In this document: in pieces, positions 6,769-14,479 of the stretch
How positions within the stretch are numbered: position 1 is the stretch's first letter
How the letters are laid out: each line of letters starts with the position of its first letter
Origin: Phenylobacterium aquaticum
Lineage (GTDB): Bacteria > Pseudomonadota > Alphaproteobacteria > Caulobacterales > Caulobacteraceae
DNA length: 26,818 nucleotides
Assembly: GCF_947378715.1 (NCBI RefSeq)
Contig: NZ_CANCLE010000039.1
Location: 1 to 26,818, forward strand
Direction of reading: 5' to 3'
Notes under the pieces: model-generated
The model's input: the letters and a program-made list of their open reading frames with translations, nothing else
The model's database searches: none
What the model was told of the DNA's origin: nothing
Made by a program: the position numbers and the translations under genes

Positions 6769-6873
6769 TCAGTAGACCAGCTTCATGCCGGCGACGGCGG
6801 CCGCCGCGGTCAGGAACAGAACGATGGCGACGATCTCGTAGCGCTTGAACAGTGGTCCGTTGGGCGAACGCAT
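6769..6873 (-). CDS. Small single-span membrane protein (34 residues)
   Basis: A short frame encoding a basic N-terminus (MRSPNGPLFKRYE), one hydrophobic helix IVAIVLFLTAAAAVAG and a short MKLVY tail. The positive charges before the helix predict an inside N-terminus. GAGGGG lies about eleven bases before the ATG, a little far. It sits between the duplicated winged-helix gene and the lipoprotein gene on the same strand. Size and layout fit the small membrane proteins that modulate larger complexes, but no homologue is recognised and no function is assigned. Chance of a spurious frame remains, though the charge-helix pattern favours a real one. Confidence 0.5.
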   Translation of the reverse strand: MRSPNGPLFKRYEIVAIVLFLTAAAAVAGMKLVY

Positions 6874-6921
6874 GTCTGGTGTTTCCCCTCAAGCGTCCCG
6901 AAGCGGGACCGTGAGGTCTGA

Positions 6922-6939
6922 GCCCGGCAAGGGCCGGGC
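6922..6939 (-). terminator. Hairpin after lipoprotein gene
   Basis: GCCCGGC and GCCGGGC form a perfect seven-base-pair stem with a four-base loop, 17 bases downstream of the lipoprotein stop on the minus strand. A second smaller hairpin, GTCCCG/CGGGAC, follows at 6895-6909. Neither is followed by a T-run, so termination is plausible but unproven. Confidence 0.4.
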
Positions 6940-6955
6940 CAATGGTGAAGAGAAA

Positions 6956-7597
6956 TTAAGGACGTGCGGCCGACTTGCCCGGCCAGGTCAGGAAGCCGTT
7001 GCGGTCGCGTCCGGCGGCGGGCTGGGGGCCGCAGCCGCAGTCGGCGCCGGCCGCGTGGCCATAGCCGTAGCCGCCGCCCTGCATCGCGTAGCCGCTGCTT
7101 TGATAGCCGCCGCCTTGAGCGGCGTAGCCATGCTCTTCGCTCTGGGTGTAGCGGGCGCTCTCGCTGTAGCGGGTCTCGGTGTCGACCCGGGCATAGGCGT
7201 GGCGTTCGGGCACATCGACCTGGCCGTCATAGGGCGGGGCCGGGCGCGGGCCGCCGGCGAATTGCTCGACCCGGGCATAGACGTAGCGGCGGACCTGGGT
7301 GATGGCCTGGGCCTGCTGCCGATGGGCGACGACGCGGTGATAGACCCGCCGGGTGGCGGTCCGCTCGACGGTGACATAGGGCCCGGCCGGATAGGGCTCG
7401 ATCACGGCGGTCGCGGTGGCCGGGGCCGGCGCCTCCGGGCTCATGGTCGGGCAGGCCGGCGCCGCCTGGGGCGCTGCGGGCGCGGGATGGCAGGCGGGCG
7501 CGGCGGGCGGCGCCTGCAGTCCGGCCAGCCTGGTCACGGAATCGCAGGCCCCGAGGGCCAGCAGGGCGGCGGTAAGCGGTATGAGGCTGAGGCGCAT
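6956..7597 (-). CDS. Tyr/Gly-rich outer-membrane-type lipoprotein
   Basis: A 213-residue exported protein. The N-terminus MRLSLIPLTAALLALGAC is a type II signal with lipobox LGAC; lipidated C18 is followed by D19, which in enterobacteria signals inner-membrane retention, though this rule is unreliable in alphaproteobacteria. A Pro/Ala-rich linker is followed by a section rich in Tyr, Arg and Val (VYHRVVAHRQQ, RRYVYARVEQF) and by a Gly/Tyr/Gln-rich tail with QGGGYQSSGYAMQGGGYGYG and CGCG. The low-complexity tail suggests a surface or envelope structural role rather than an enzyme. GGAGGAG four bases before the ATG at 7597 marks the start; an in-frame ATG at 7672 lacks one. No homologous family is recognised. 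Confidence 0.8.
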   Translation of the reverse strand: MRLSLIPLTAALLALGACDSVTRLAGLQAPPAAPACHPAPAAPQAAPACPTMSPEAPAPATATAVIEPYPAGPYVTVERTATRRVYHRVVAHRQQAQAITQVRRYVYARVEQFAGGPRPAPPYDGQVDVPERHAYARVDTETRYSESARYTQSEEHGYAAQGGGYQSSGYAMQGGGYGYGHAAGADCGCGPQPAAGRDRNGFLTWPGKSAARP

Positions 7598-7643
7598 GGG
7601 CTCCTCCGGCGGCTCCGGGACGAGGGAGGCCGGACGATGCGGA

Positions 7644-8462
7644 TCAGGTTCCGTTAACGCTGTGGGTTTCACCGTGAGCGCGAAGAAACCCCTCGACCAG
7701 GGGCGCGTAGAGCGAAAAACCCTTATAGGCCTTGAAATCCGCCGGGGCCTCGCGCCAGGCCCGGGCGAAGGCCGCCAGGCGCTCGGGGTCCTTGGTCAGG
7801 CTGTCGAGCGGGTCGAGCCACACCCGGATGGTGAACAGGGCGCCGCCCGTGCGGGGCAGGCGGCGCAGGGTCTGGCGCTCCACTCGGATGAACAGGTCGC
7901 GGCCGGCGGTCTCAGTCCTGAGGTCAGGAATCTGCGCCCGCACCGGGGCCGAATGGGGGGTGAAGCTCTCGCCGGAATTGACGATGGTCCAGTTGCGCCG
8001 CTCCAGGATCAGCTCGGGGCGCAGGCCATCGAAGATCCGTCGCACCCGGACCAGGAACCGCTCGGCGAAGCCGTGGACCGGGCCATGCAACTCGGCCAGG
8101 CTCTTTCCCAGCACCTCGGCCGCCGTGAAGAAGGTCGGGGCCGACAGGCTGAGCGCCGTGACCCGCCAGTCGCCGTCGGTCTTTTCCATCAGGATCAGGT
8201 CGTCGGCCACGGTCCGCGCGGCGGCCAGCAGCGGCGGCTGGTCATCGGCCGCAGCGACGCCCAGCAGGTCGGCGATCTCCGCCTGGCCGGCCCGCGAATC
8301 CGCCGTCTCTCCCCAGACCAGATCGCGGTGGGCGGCCAGCAGGGCGTCCTTGCGGGCGGTCGGATCGGCCTCGCCGCCCTCCAGCCAGTGCTCCGGCGCG
8401 ATCGGCTTCAGGCCGATGGAGAAATCGTGGCCCTCGGCCCAGGGGGCGTGACGCAGGCTCAT
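7644..8462 (-). CDS. DUF3445 protein (heme-dependent oxidative N-demethylase-like)
   Basis: A 272-residue protein matching the DUF3445 pattern: FSIGLKPI near the N-terminus, LILMEK-DGDWRVTALSLSAPTFF in the centre, ERRNWTIVNSG, and the conserved LFIRVERQTLRRLPRTGGALFTIRVWLDPL near the C-terminus. Characterised members are heme-dependent oxidative N-demethylases acting on methylated amines such as dimethylamine; whether this copy has that activity is not shown, and partner subunits are not adjacent. No signal peptide is present. The ATG at 8462 overlaps the VanZ-like stop (ATGA), so the two genes are translationally coupled. The frame is open further upstream, but that part lies antisense to nothing useful and inside the VanZ gene in another frame. 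Confidence 0.82.
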   Translation of the reverse strand: MSLRHAPWAEGHDFSIGLKPIAPEHWLEGGEADPTARKDALLAAHRDLVWGETADSRAGQAEIADLLGVAAADDQPPLLAAARTVADDLILMEKTDGDWRVTALSLSAPTFFTAAEVLGKSLAELHGPVHGFAERFLVRVRRIFDGLRPELILERRNWTIVNSGESFTPHSAPVRAQIPDLRTETAGRDLFIRVERQTLRRLPRTGGALFTIRVWLDPLDSLTKDPERLAAFARAWREAPADFKAYKGFSLYAPLVEGFLRAHGETHSVNGT

Positions 8463-8827
8463 CCCCGGGTCCGGCGCGCCGACAGGTGAAGGCCGAGGCG
8501 ATAGAGCCCATAGGCGCAGGCCACGCCCACGCTGTCGGCGACCACGTCGCGCCAATCCGCGTCCCGGCCCACACCCATGGTCCCCTGCAACACCTCGACC
8601 ATCACGCCCAGGACCAGGGCGAAGACGACGATGGCGCGCGGCCGGCGCGGCGACAGGGCCAGGCCCAGGGCGGTGAGCACGAACCAGGCCAGGGCGTGTT
8701 CGGCCTTGTCCCAAAGGGTGACCTTGGGCAGCTCGTCCGTGGGGGCGAGCGTCAGCCACAGCAGGACGCCGACGGCGGCCGCATAGAGGCTCAGGCGCAG
8801 GCGGCGGGGAAGGTTGGTGAGCAACAT
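8459..8827 (-). CDS. VanZ-like small membrane protein
   Basis: A 122-residue membrane protein with the VanZ-like layout: a first helix SLYAAAVGVLLWLTLAP, the motif WDKAEHALAWFVLTALGLAL with the conserved Asp-Lys-x-x-His, a third helix IVVFALVLGVMVEVLQG, and a terminal helix after DWRDVVADSVGVACAYG. VanZ itself gives low-level teicoplanin resistance in enterococci; bacterial relatives mostly have unknown envelope roles. The start at 8827 (AAGAGA ten bases upstream) is preferred; an in-frame ATG at 8851 adds eight basic residues and has little room for a ribosome site. It overlaps the downstream DUF3445 gene by four bases. Confidence 0.82.
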   Translation of the reverse strand: MLLTNLPRRLRLSLYAAAVGVLLWLTLAPTDELPKVTLWDKAEHALAWFVLTALGLALSPRRPRAIVVFALVLGVMVEVLQGTMGVGRDADWRDVVADSVGVACAYGLYRLGLHLSARRTRG

Positions 8828-8840
8828 GCGTCGAGTTCTC

Positions 8841-8865
8841 TTGCACGACATGGCCCCGCTAACTA
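8841..8865 (+). promoter_or_regulatory. Promoter for HAD/pterin dehydratase operon
   Basis: TTGCACG at 8841-8847 and GCTAACTA at 8858-8865 are separated by ten bases, matching the Caulobacter housekeeping pattern. Transcription would begin near 8872, leaving a short leader before the ATG at 8899. It interlocks with the minus-strand promoter at 8860-8885. Confidence 0.45.
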
Positions 8866-8885
8866 GCGTCGCGCCGCATTTTCAA
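8860..8885 (-). promoter_or_regulatory. Promoter for VanZ/DUF3445 operon
   Basis: Read on the minus strand, TTGAAAA (8885-8879) and GCTAGTTA (8867-8860) are separated by eleven bases. Transcription would start near 8853, supporting the VanZ start at 8827. Its -10 box shares six bases with the divergent -10 box on the plus strand. Confidence 0.45.
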
Positions 8886-8898
8886 GGCTGGAGCGACC

Positions 8899-9552
8899 AT
8901 GGCGATCGAAGCGGTGATCTGGGATTTTGGCGGGGTGTTCACCACCTCGCCCTTCGAGGCCTTCAATCGCTATGAGGCGGAGAAGGGCCTGCCCAAGGAT
9001 CTGATCCGCCGGGTGAACGCCACCGATCCGGACACCAACGCCTGGGCCCTGTTCGAGCGCAACGAGATCAACACCGCCCGCTTCGACGAGCTGTTCCTGG
9101 CGGAATCTGCGGCGCTCGGCCATCCGGTGCCGGGCCGCGAGGTGCTGCCGCTGCTGTCGGGCATGCTGCGCCCGGCCATGGTCGAGGCCCTGAAGGCCTG
9201 CAAGGCCAGGTTCAAGGTCGGCTGCATCACCAATAACGTGGTCTCAGAGCACAGCCCGGGCCAGGACGCCGGCCAGCGCATGGCCGGGGCCATGGGCCAG
9301 GTGATGCCGCTGTTCGACGCGATCATCGAAAGCTCCAAGGCCGGCGTGCGCAAGCCCGATCCCAAGATCTATCTGATGATGTGCGAGCTGCTGGCGGTCG
9401 ACCCGGCCCATTGCGTCTATCTCGACGACCTGGGCGTCAACTGCAAGCCGGCCGCCCAACTGGGCATGAAGGCCATCAAGGTGGTCGATGTGGACCAGAC
9501 CCTGGCCGAACTCGCCGCGCTCACCGGCCTGACCTTCGGGACTGCGGCGTGA
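8899..9552 (+). CDS. HAD-superfamily hydrolase (soluble epoxide hydrolase N-domain-like)
   Basis: A 217-residue HAD phosphatase-fold protein. Motif I is WDFGGVF with nucleophile D9; motif II is the Thr in CITNN; motif III Lys lies in KAGVRKPDPKIY; motif IV is YLDDLGVN. The DFGG form of motif I replaces the usual second Asp (general acid) with Gly, as in the ACAD10/epoxide hydrolase N-domain group, so classical phosphatase activity may be weak or altered. GGAG six bases before the ATG supports the start. The downstream pterin dehydratase begins on this gene's stop (GTGA), so the two are co-translated. The substrate is unknown. Confidence 0.85.
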   Translation: MAIEAVIWDFGGVFTTSPFEAFNRYEAEKGLPKDLIRRVNATDPDTNAWALFERNEINTARFDELFLAESAALGHPVPGREVLPLLSGMLRPAMVEALKACKARFKVGCITNNVVSEHSPGQDAGQRMAGAMGQVMPLFDAIIESSKAGVRKPDPKIYLMMCELLAVDPAHCVYLDDLGVNCKPAAQLGMKAIKVVDVDQTLAELAALTGLTFGTAA

Positions 9553-9854
9553 GCCGTCCGGCCCGGATCGGCGCGGAGGCGGCGCTCGCCCAGCTGCCGG
9601 GCTGGAGCCGGGCCGAGGGGGCGCGGGAGGCGATCTTCCGGCGCTACAAATTCGCCGACTTCAACACCGCCTTCGGCTTCATGACCCGCGCCGCGATCCG
9701 GGCCGAACAGCTCGACCACCATCCCGAATGGTTCAATGTCTACAACCGGGTCGAGGTGACCTTGACCACCCATGACGCCAACGGGGTGACCGAGCTGGAC
9801 CTGGCGCTCGCCCGCTTCATGGACGCCGCCGCCCAGGCCGCCGGCGCGCAATAG
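9549..9854 (+). CDS. phhB: 4a-hydroxytetrahydrobiopterin dehydratase (pterin-4-alpha-carbinolamine dehydratase)
   Basis: A 101-residue protein of normal length for the PCD/DCoH family. The catalytic pattern is clear: F-MTRAAIRAEQLDHHPEW with H57 and H58, then NVYNRVEVTLTTHD with H75. The enzyme dehydrates 4a-hydroxytetrahydropterin to quinonoid dihydropterin, recycling the cofactor of phenylalanine hydroxylase; in bacteria it also appears in molybdopterin-related settings. No phenylalanine hydroxylase gene is in the window. Start is GTG at 9549, overlapping the HAD stop by four bases; no internal start is better. It converges on the next gene with four bases between stops. Confidence 0.93.
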   Translation: MSRPARIGAEAALAQLPGWSRAEGAREAIFRRYKFADFNTAFGFMTRAAIRAEQLDHHPEWFNVYNRVEVTLTTHDANGVTELDLALARFMDAAAQAAGAQ

Positions 9855-9858
9855 GGCC

Positions 9859-10272
9859 TCAGTTCAGGAGCACGGAGCCCAGCAGCAGCTTGGCGCCGGC
9901 CGCGCCCAGGGTCAGGTCCGTCTGGCGCTGCAGCTCCCGCGACAGATAGTCGATGCTGGGGGGCGGGCCCTGCGGCATGCCGGCGGCGTAGATCTGCACC
10001 GTCTGGATATAGGCGGCCCGTAGTCTGGGCAGCAGCAGCTGGGTCTTGTCGTGCAGCGCCTTGTCGGGGATGTCGAGGCCGCAGTCGACGGTCATCACCC
10101 CGCGCCGCCCGCCCGGCTTGACCACCGTCGCGGTCAGGGTGGCGATGGCGATATAGGAGGTGCCGCCCGACTTCTTGTCGCCCTCAGAGCCGTCCTTGGG
10201 CTTTCCGGCCCAGGCGGCGGCCGGTGCGAGGGCGGCGAAGAGCGCGAGGCTGAGGAGACGACGACGATCCAT
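9859..10272 (-). CDS. Small exported protein of unknown function
   Basis: A 137-residue protein with signal peptide MDRRRLLSLALFAALAPAAAWA; the RRR-LL start is a weak twin-arginine-like motif, and cleavage after AWA is likely. The mature part opens with a short charged Lys/Gly-rich stretch, then SYIAIATLTATVVKPGGRRGVMTVDCGLD and a helical region KALHDKTQLLLPRLRAAYIQTV, ending KLLLGSVLLN. The strand, long helix and terminal hydrophobic strand arrangement faintly recalls periplasmic FliL domains, and a pseB/pseC pair starts divergently 97 bases away; this link is suggestive only. No motif identifies an activity. The ATG directly precedes the signal sequence. Confidence 0.7.
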   Translation of the reverse strand: MDRRRLLSLALFAALAPAAAWAGKPKDGSEGDKKSGGTSYIAIATLTATVVKPGGRRGVMTVDCGLDIPDKALHDKTQLLLPRLRAAYIQTVQIYAAGMPQGPPPSIDYLSRELQRQTDLTLGAAGAKLLLGSVLLN

Positions 10273-10369
10273 ACGCGACAGAGCGCCACATCATGGTTAG
10301 CGGTCTCTTTACGCGGCCGCCCTGAGAGTGCGGCGAAGATTCGCATTCCGCGCCGAAAGAGGGCCGCCC

Positions 10370-11422
10370 GTGCACCGGTTCGCCGACAATTCCCCTGATC
10401 TCGACGGCAAGGTGATCCTGGTCACCGGTGGCACCGGCTCGTTCGGCAAGCGCTTCGTGGAGACCGTGCTGAACCGGTTCCGGCCGCGCAAGCTGATCGT
10501 GTTCTCGCGCGACGAGCTGAAGCAGCACGAGATGCAGATCGACCTGGCCGAGAAATTCGACGCCCAGACCATGTCGGCCATGCGCTTCTTCCTGGGCGAT
10601 GTCCGCGACCGCGAGCGCCTGACCCTGGCCTTTCGGGGCGTCGACATCGTCGTCCACGCCGCCGCCCTGAAGCAGGTGCCGGCGGCGGAGTACAATCCGT
10701 CCGAGTGCATCCACACCAATATCATGGGCGCGGAGAACGTGGTCTGGGCCTGTCTGGCCAACCGCGTGAAGCAGGTGGTGGCGCTGTCGACCGACAAGGC
10801 CTGCAATCCGGCCAATCTCTATGGGGCGACCAAGCTCGCTTCGGACAAGACCTTCGTGGCGGCCAACAACCTGTCCGGCGACATCGGCGCGCGGTTCTCG
10901 GTGGTGCGCTATGGCAATGTGGTGGGCTCGCGGGGCTCCGTCGCCCCCCTGTTCCAAAGGCTGTTGGCCAAGGGCGTCACCGAGCTGCCGATCACCGACG
11001 CGCGCATGACCCGGTTCTGGATCACCCTGAACCAGGGAGTCGATTTCGTGCTCTCCTCCTTCAGCCTGATGCGTGGCGGCGAGATCTTCGTGCCCAAGAT
11101 CCCCTCGATGAAGATGACCGAGTTGGCGGAGGCCATGGCGCCCGGCCTGCCGATCAAGGTCATCGGCATCCGTCCCGGCGAAAAGCTGCACGAGATGATG
11201 ATCTCGGTGGACGACGCCCGCACCACGGTGGACCTCGGCGACCGTTACGCCATCGAGCCGGCCTTCGTGGAATATCCCCGGGAGTCCTATTCGAAGACCA
11301 GGCCGCTGGTTCCGGACGGTTTCGCCTATGCCAGCGACACCAATGAGGAGTGGCTGAGCGGCGAGGGCTTGCTGGAGCTGCTTAATGATCCTGCGCCGCC
11401 GCGCCGGCGCCTGACGGACTGA
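10370..11422 (+). CDS. pseB: UDP-N-acetylglucosamine 4,6-dehydratase (inverting), PseB/FlmA
   Basis: A 350-residue extended short-chain dehydrogenase. NAD(P) is bound by GGTGSFGKRF from residue 20; the catalytic set STDKACNPANLYGATK contains D142, K143 and Y151, the pattern of the inverting FlaA1/PseB group. It converts UDP-GlcNAc to the 4-keto-6-deoxy-L-arabino sugar, first step towards pseudaminic acid, used on flagellins (FlmA in Caulobacter). The next gene encodes the second enzyme, six bases downstream. GTG at 10370 is chosen because AGAGGG stands just upstream; another GTG at 10328 would add 14 basic residues not expected in the family. The remaining pse genes are not in this window. 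Confidence 0.93.
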   Translation: MHRFADNSPDLDGKVILVTGGTGSFGKRFVETVLNRFRPRKLIVFSRDELKQHEMQIDLAEKFDAQTMSAMRFFLGDVRDRERLTLAFRGVDIVVHAAALKQVPAAEYNPSECIHTNIMGAENVVWACLANRVKQVVALSTDKACNPANLYGATKLASDKTFVAANNLSGDIGARFSVVRYGNVVGSRGSVAPLFQRLLAKGVTELPITDARMTRFWITLNQGVDFVLSSFSLMRGGEIFVPKIPSMKMTELAEAMAPGLPIKVIGIRPGEKLHEMMISVDDARTTVDLGDRYAIEPAFVEYPRESYSKTRPLVPDGFAYASDTNEEWLSGEGLLELLNDPAPPRRRLTD

Positions 11423-11427
11423 GCCGC

Positions 11428-12591
11428 ATGACCGACGCCGTCCTGCCCTATGGCCGCCAGACGATCGAGGAGGACGATATCGCCGCGGTGGCCGAAGCCC
11501 TGCGCGCCGACTTCCTGACCACAGGCCCCCTTGTCGAGGCCTTCGAGACCGCCTTCGCCGAACAGGTGGGCGCGGCCCACGCCGTGGCCTGCGCCAATGG
11601 CACGGCCGCCCTGCACCTCGCCATGCTGGCCCTGGACGTCGCGCCGGGCGAGGTCTGTATCGCGCCCGCCATCACCTTCCTCGCCACCGCCAACTGCGCC
11701 CGCTATGTCGGCGCCGAAGTGGTGTTCGCCGACGTCGACCCCGACACCGGCCTGATGACCCCCGACACCCTGGCCCAGGCTCTGGAGAAGGTCGGGGACC
11801 GCCGTCTTCGCGCGGTGCTGCCGGTGCATCTGCGCGGCGACGTGGCCGAACTGCCGGCCCTGGCGCGACTGGCGGGGGAGGCCGGGGCGGTGCTGGTCGA
11901 GGACGCGCCCCACGCCCTGGGCTCCACAGCCACCTTCGGGAACACCGTTGAGCGGGTGGGCGACGTCCGCCATTCCGCCATGGCCACCTTCTCGTTCCAT
12001 CCGGTCAAGACCATCGCCACCGGCGAGGGCGGCATGGTCACCACCCATGACCCTGTTCTGGCCCACAGGCTCAGGACCCTGCGCAGCCACGGCATGGTCC
12101 GGCCGGAGGGCTGCGAGCCCTGGTGGTACGAGATGCCGGAGCCCGGCTTCAACTATCGCCTGCCGGACATTCTCTGCGCGCTCGGCCTGTCGCAGCTGGG
12201 CAAGCTCGACCGCTTCGCCGCGCGGCGGAAGGCGCTGGCCGCCCGCTATCAGGCGGCGCTCGCGCCCCTGGCGCCCGCCCTGAAGATCGCCGCCACACCG
12301 GCCTGGAGCGATCCGGTCCTGCACCTGATGGTCGCCCTGATCGACTTTCCGGGCCTGGGCCTGACCCGGCTCAAGGTGGTGGAAGCCTTGAAGGCGCGGG
12401 GGGTCGGGACCCAGGTCCACTACATCCCGGTCAATCGCCAGCCCTATTATGTCGCCCGCTATGGCGAACAACGGCTGGCCGGCGCCGACGCCTGGTACGA
12501 TCGCTGCCTGTCCCTGCCGCTCTATCCGGGCATGGCCGAGGCGGATGTGGACCGGGTGGTCGCGGCCCTCAAGGACGTGCTGGGGCTGTAG
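11428..12591 (+). CDS. pseC: UDP-4-amino-4,6-dideoxy-N-acetyl-beta-L-altrosamine transaminase, PseC/FlmB
   Basis: A 387-residue DegT/DnrJ/EryC1-type aminotransferase. PLP-site features include CANGTAALHLAM near 55-66, VEDAPHALGS with D159, and the Schiff-base lysine K194 in FSFHPVKTIATGEGG. The FHPVK context and the neighbouring pseB identify it as PseC, which transfers an amino group from glutamate to C4 of the PseB product. Cytoplasmic. It starts six bases after the pseB stop and is surely co-transcribed with it. It converges on the 570-residue gene with 13 bases between stops. Together the pair supplies the precursor for nonulosonate glycosylation, most likely of flagellin. Confidence 0.93.
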   Translation: MTDAVLPYGRQTIEEDDIAAVAEALRADFLTTGPLVEAFETAFAEQVGAAHAVACANGTAALHLAMLALDVAPGEVCIAPAITFLATANCARYVGAEVVFADVDPDTGLMTPDTLAQALEKVGDRRLRAVLPVHLRGDVAELPALARLAGEAGAVLVEDAPHALGSTATFGNTVERVGDVRHSAMATFSFHPVKTIATGEGGMVTTHDPVLAHRLRTLRSHGMVRPEGCEPWWYEMPEPGFNYRLPDILCALGLSQLGKLDRFAARRKALAARYQAALAPLAPALKIAATPAWSDPVLHLMVALIDFPGLGLTRLKVVEALKARGVGTQVHYIPVNRQPYYVARYGEQRLAGADAWYDRCLSLPLYPGMAEADVDRVVAALKDVLGL

Positions 12592-12604
12592 CTCCCGGGG
12601 TCGG

Positions 12605-14317
12605 TCACGCCGCCTTGGTGATCTGTTCCATCAGCTGGCGCACCTGGCCCATGCGTTCGGGCGCGCGGGCGAGGTCGTTGCGGGTCTCGTCGAGGCGGAT
12701 CAGCTTCAGCGCCTCGGCGCGGGCGCGATCGGCGGCGGGACCGATCGGCGAGATTTCCCCGGCCGCCATGCGCAGCAGCACCAGCAGCCGCAGGGCCGGG
12801 GCCGACTGGCCGCGGGCGAGGGTGGTGACCACCTTGGCGTCGGCTTCCACCTGGCCGCCGACATCGCCGATCTTGGCCTGCAGCGGGCCATAGTCCTCGG
12901 GCACCAGGCCGCCGCGCGCGACGCCGCGCTGCAGCTGGGCCAGGGCTTCCAGCTTCACGCCCGGCGCATCGGGGCCGTTGCGCAGCTCCTTCTCGAAGCG
13001 CATGCCGCCGATCGACGAGGCCAGGTAACGCCCCGCCTGGCGCTTGTTGACCGCGCCGATCACGTTCTCGGCCAGCCACATCAGGGCCTCGACCTCCTCC
13101 TTGGCCGAACGATCGCGGCCGATGTAGGATTCCACGAAGTCCGGGGTCAGCAGGGTCTTGGAGCGGGTGACGAACGCCGCCTGGACCTCGTCCAGCGGCA
13201 CCAGACTGCCGGCGGCGGCGGTCAGCGCCATGGCCAGCGCCCGCAGGGTCTCGATCTCGCCGGTCGGATCATTGGGCCGCAGGCGACGGGGACCGGTCAG
13301 CTCGCGCAGCACGCGCCGCGCGATGGCGACGCGCACGGCCTGGAAATCCTCGGTGGCCAGCCACTTGGCCAGGCGCTGGGTGGCCGGGGTCTCCGGCGGC
13401 ATGATCTTGGCGACCGAAGGCTCGATCTTCATCAGGGCGCCGACCGGGCCGGCGGCGGCCAGGCGCGCCATGGCCGCCAGCCGCACCCCGAGGTCGAGCT
13501 CCTTGCCGATCAGCTCGTCGAGGCCGGCGCGGGAGCCGAGGATCTCGGCCATCGGCTGCTCGATGACGCCCAGCGCCAGGCCGCGTGGCGGCCCGACGAT
13601 GGGCGCGGCGTCGGCCAGGTCGAGCAGGCGGACCACCTTGTCCGACCAGGTGCGGGCCGGCGCGATGGAGGCGGCGACCCCGGCCCCCAGCAGATAGGCG
13701 CGCTCGGGCTCGCGGGAGACGCGCTCGGCGGCCTTGGCGAAGCCTTCCTTGTCGACGTCGGGCAGATTGCCCTTCTTGGCGTCCTTCAGGATGCGCTCGA
13801 TGGCGCGCTCCACCAGGCCCTGGAAGGTTCGCATCAGCTCGTGGACGGTCTTGCCGCGCGCCTGGGCCTCGGGAATGGCGATCTTCTGGATGGCGTGCTG
13901 CAGGTCGGTGCCGGAGCCTTCCAGCTCCTCGACCAGGTCGGGGCGGTGCAGCAGCTCGAAGGGGGTGGCGTTGCGGCGGTCCAGCCAGTGTTCCAGGAGC
14001 CGGCCGATACGGTCGCGGGCGTGGACGGTGTAGAGGTCCTGGGGTGTGAAGCAGAGCGGCTCATTGTCCTCGCGGACCGCCTTGGCCTTGACCGGCTCGG
14101 CGGCGCCGAGCGTCAGGATCGAGATCGACTGGAACTCGCGCGTCTCGGCGTTCAGCGATTCCTTGCAGACCTTCACGGCGGCGACCTTGCCGGCGCTCAT
14201 CATCTCCTCGGCCGTCTTCGTGGCCAGGGCGCGGTTCTCCGTCGCCATGTCCAGAACCCAGGCGGCGCCTGGCGTCCGACGGATGAACAGCTCGTAGTGT
14301 ACCTGTGCGCCGGACAT
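12605..14317 (-). CDS. Large helical protein of unknown function, divergent from chvI
   Basis: A 570-residue protein I do not recognise. The first 65 residues look like a small alpha/beta unit (VHYELFIRRTPGAAWVLDMA, then KVAAVKVCKESLN and FQSISILTLG). The remainder is almost wholly helical, rich in Ala, Leu, Arg and Glu, with no signal peptide, membrane segment or nucleotide-binding motif, so it is probably cytoplasmic and may act as a scaffold. A long antisense frame on the plus strand is a shadow: it is dominated by Gly, Arg, Gln and His, whereas this frame has normal protein composition. GGGAGA six bases before the ATG supports the start. Its position, divergent from the chvI response regulator across a shared 255-base region, suggests linked regulation. 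Confidence 0.8.
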   Translation of the reverse strand: MSGAQVHYELFIRRTPGAAWVLDMATENRALATKTAEEMMSAGKVAAVKVCKESLNAETREFQSISILTLGAAEPVKAKAVREDNEPLCFTPQDLYTVHARDRIGRLLEHWLDRRNATPFELLHRPDLVEELEGSGTDLQHAIQKIAIPEAQARGKTVHELMRTFQGLVERAIERILKDAKKGNLPDVDKEGFAKAAERVSREPERAYLLGAGVAASIAPARTWSDKVVRLLDLADAAPIVGPPRGLALGVIEQPMAEILGSRAGLDELIGKELDLGVRLAAMARLAAAGPVGALMKIEPSVAKIMPPETPATQRLAKWLATEDFQAVRVAIARRVLRELTGPRRLRPNDPTGEIETLRALAMALTAAAGSLVPLDEVQAAFVTRSKTLLTPDFVESYIGRDRSAKEEVEALMWLAENVIGAVNKRQAGRYLASSIGGMRFEKELRNGPDAPGVKLEALAQLQRGVARGGLVPEDYGPLQAKIGDVGGQVEADAKVVTTLARGQSAPALRLLVLLRMAAGEISPIGPAADRARAEALKLIRLDETRNDLARAPERMGQVRQLMEQITKAA

Positions 14318-14464
14318 ACCGGTCTCCCGCCCTCGTCGAGCAAGGTTCCACGAACAAACTTAAGGTCTGATTTAACGCTGCGACCGCATGACACACTGAA
14401 TGGACGCCCGGGCCGCCGCGCGTCACACTGCGGATTCGACAACTCTTCGCATCGCTGACGCATT

Positions 14465-14479
14465 TCACTTTGAAAGTGA
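14465..14479. promoter_or_regulatory. Palindrome in the divergent chvI region, candidate operator
   Basis: TCACTTT and AAAGTGA form a perfect seven-base inverted repeat around one G. It lies between the divergent 570-residue gene (start 14317) and chvI (start 14573), 93 bases before the chvI ATG. No confident -10/-35 pair was found next to it. It could bind a dimeric regulator, perhaps ChvI itself; that is inference. Confidence 0.4.

Noticed and set aside
12449..14458. Long plus-strand open frame (669 codons) opposite the 570-residue gene
   Set aside because: Its translation is dominated by Gly, Arg, Gln and His with no domain, the usual shadow of a GC-rich gene. The minus frame has a ribosome site and normal composition.
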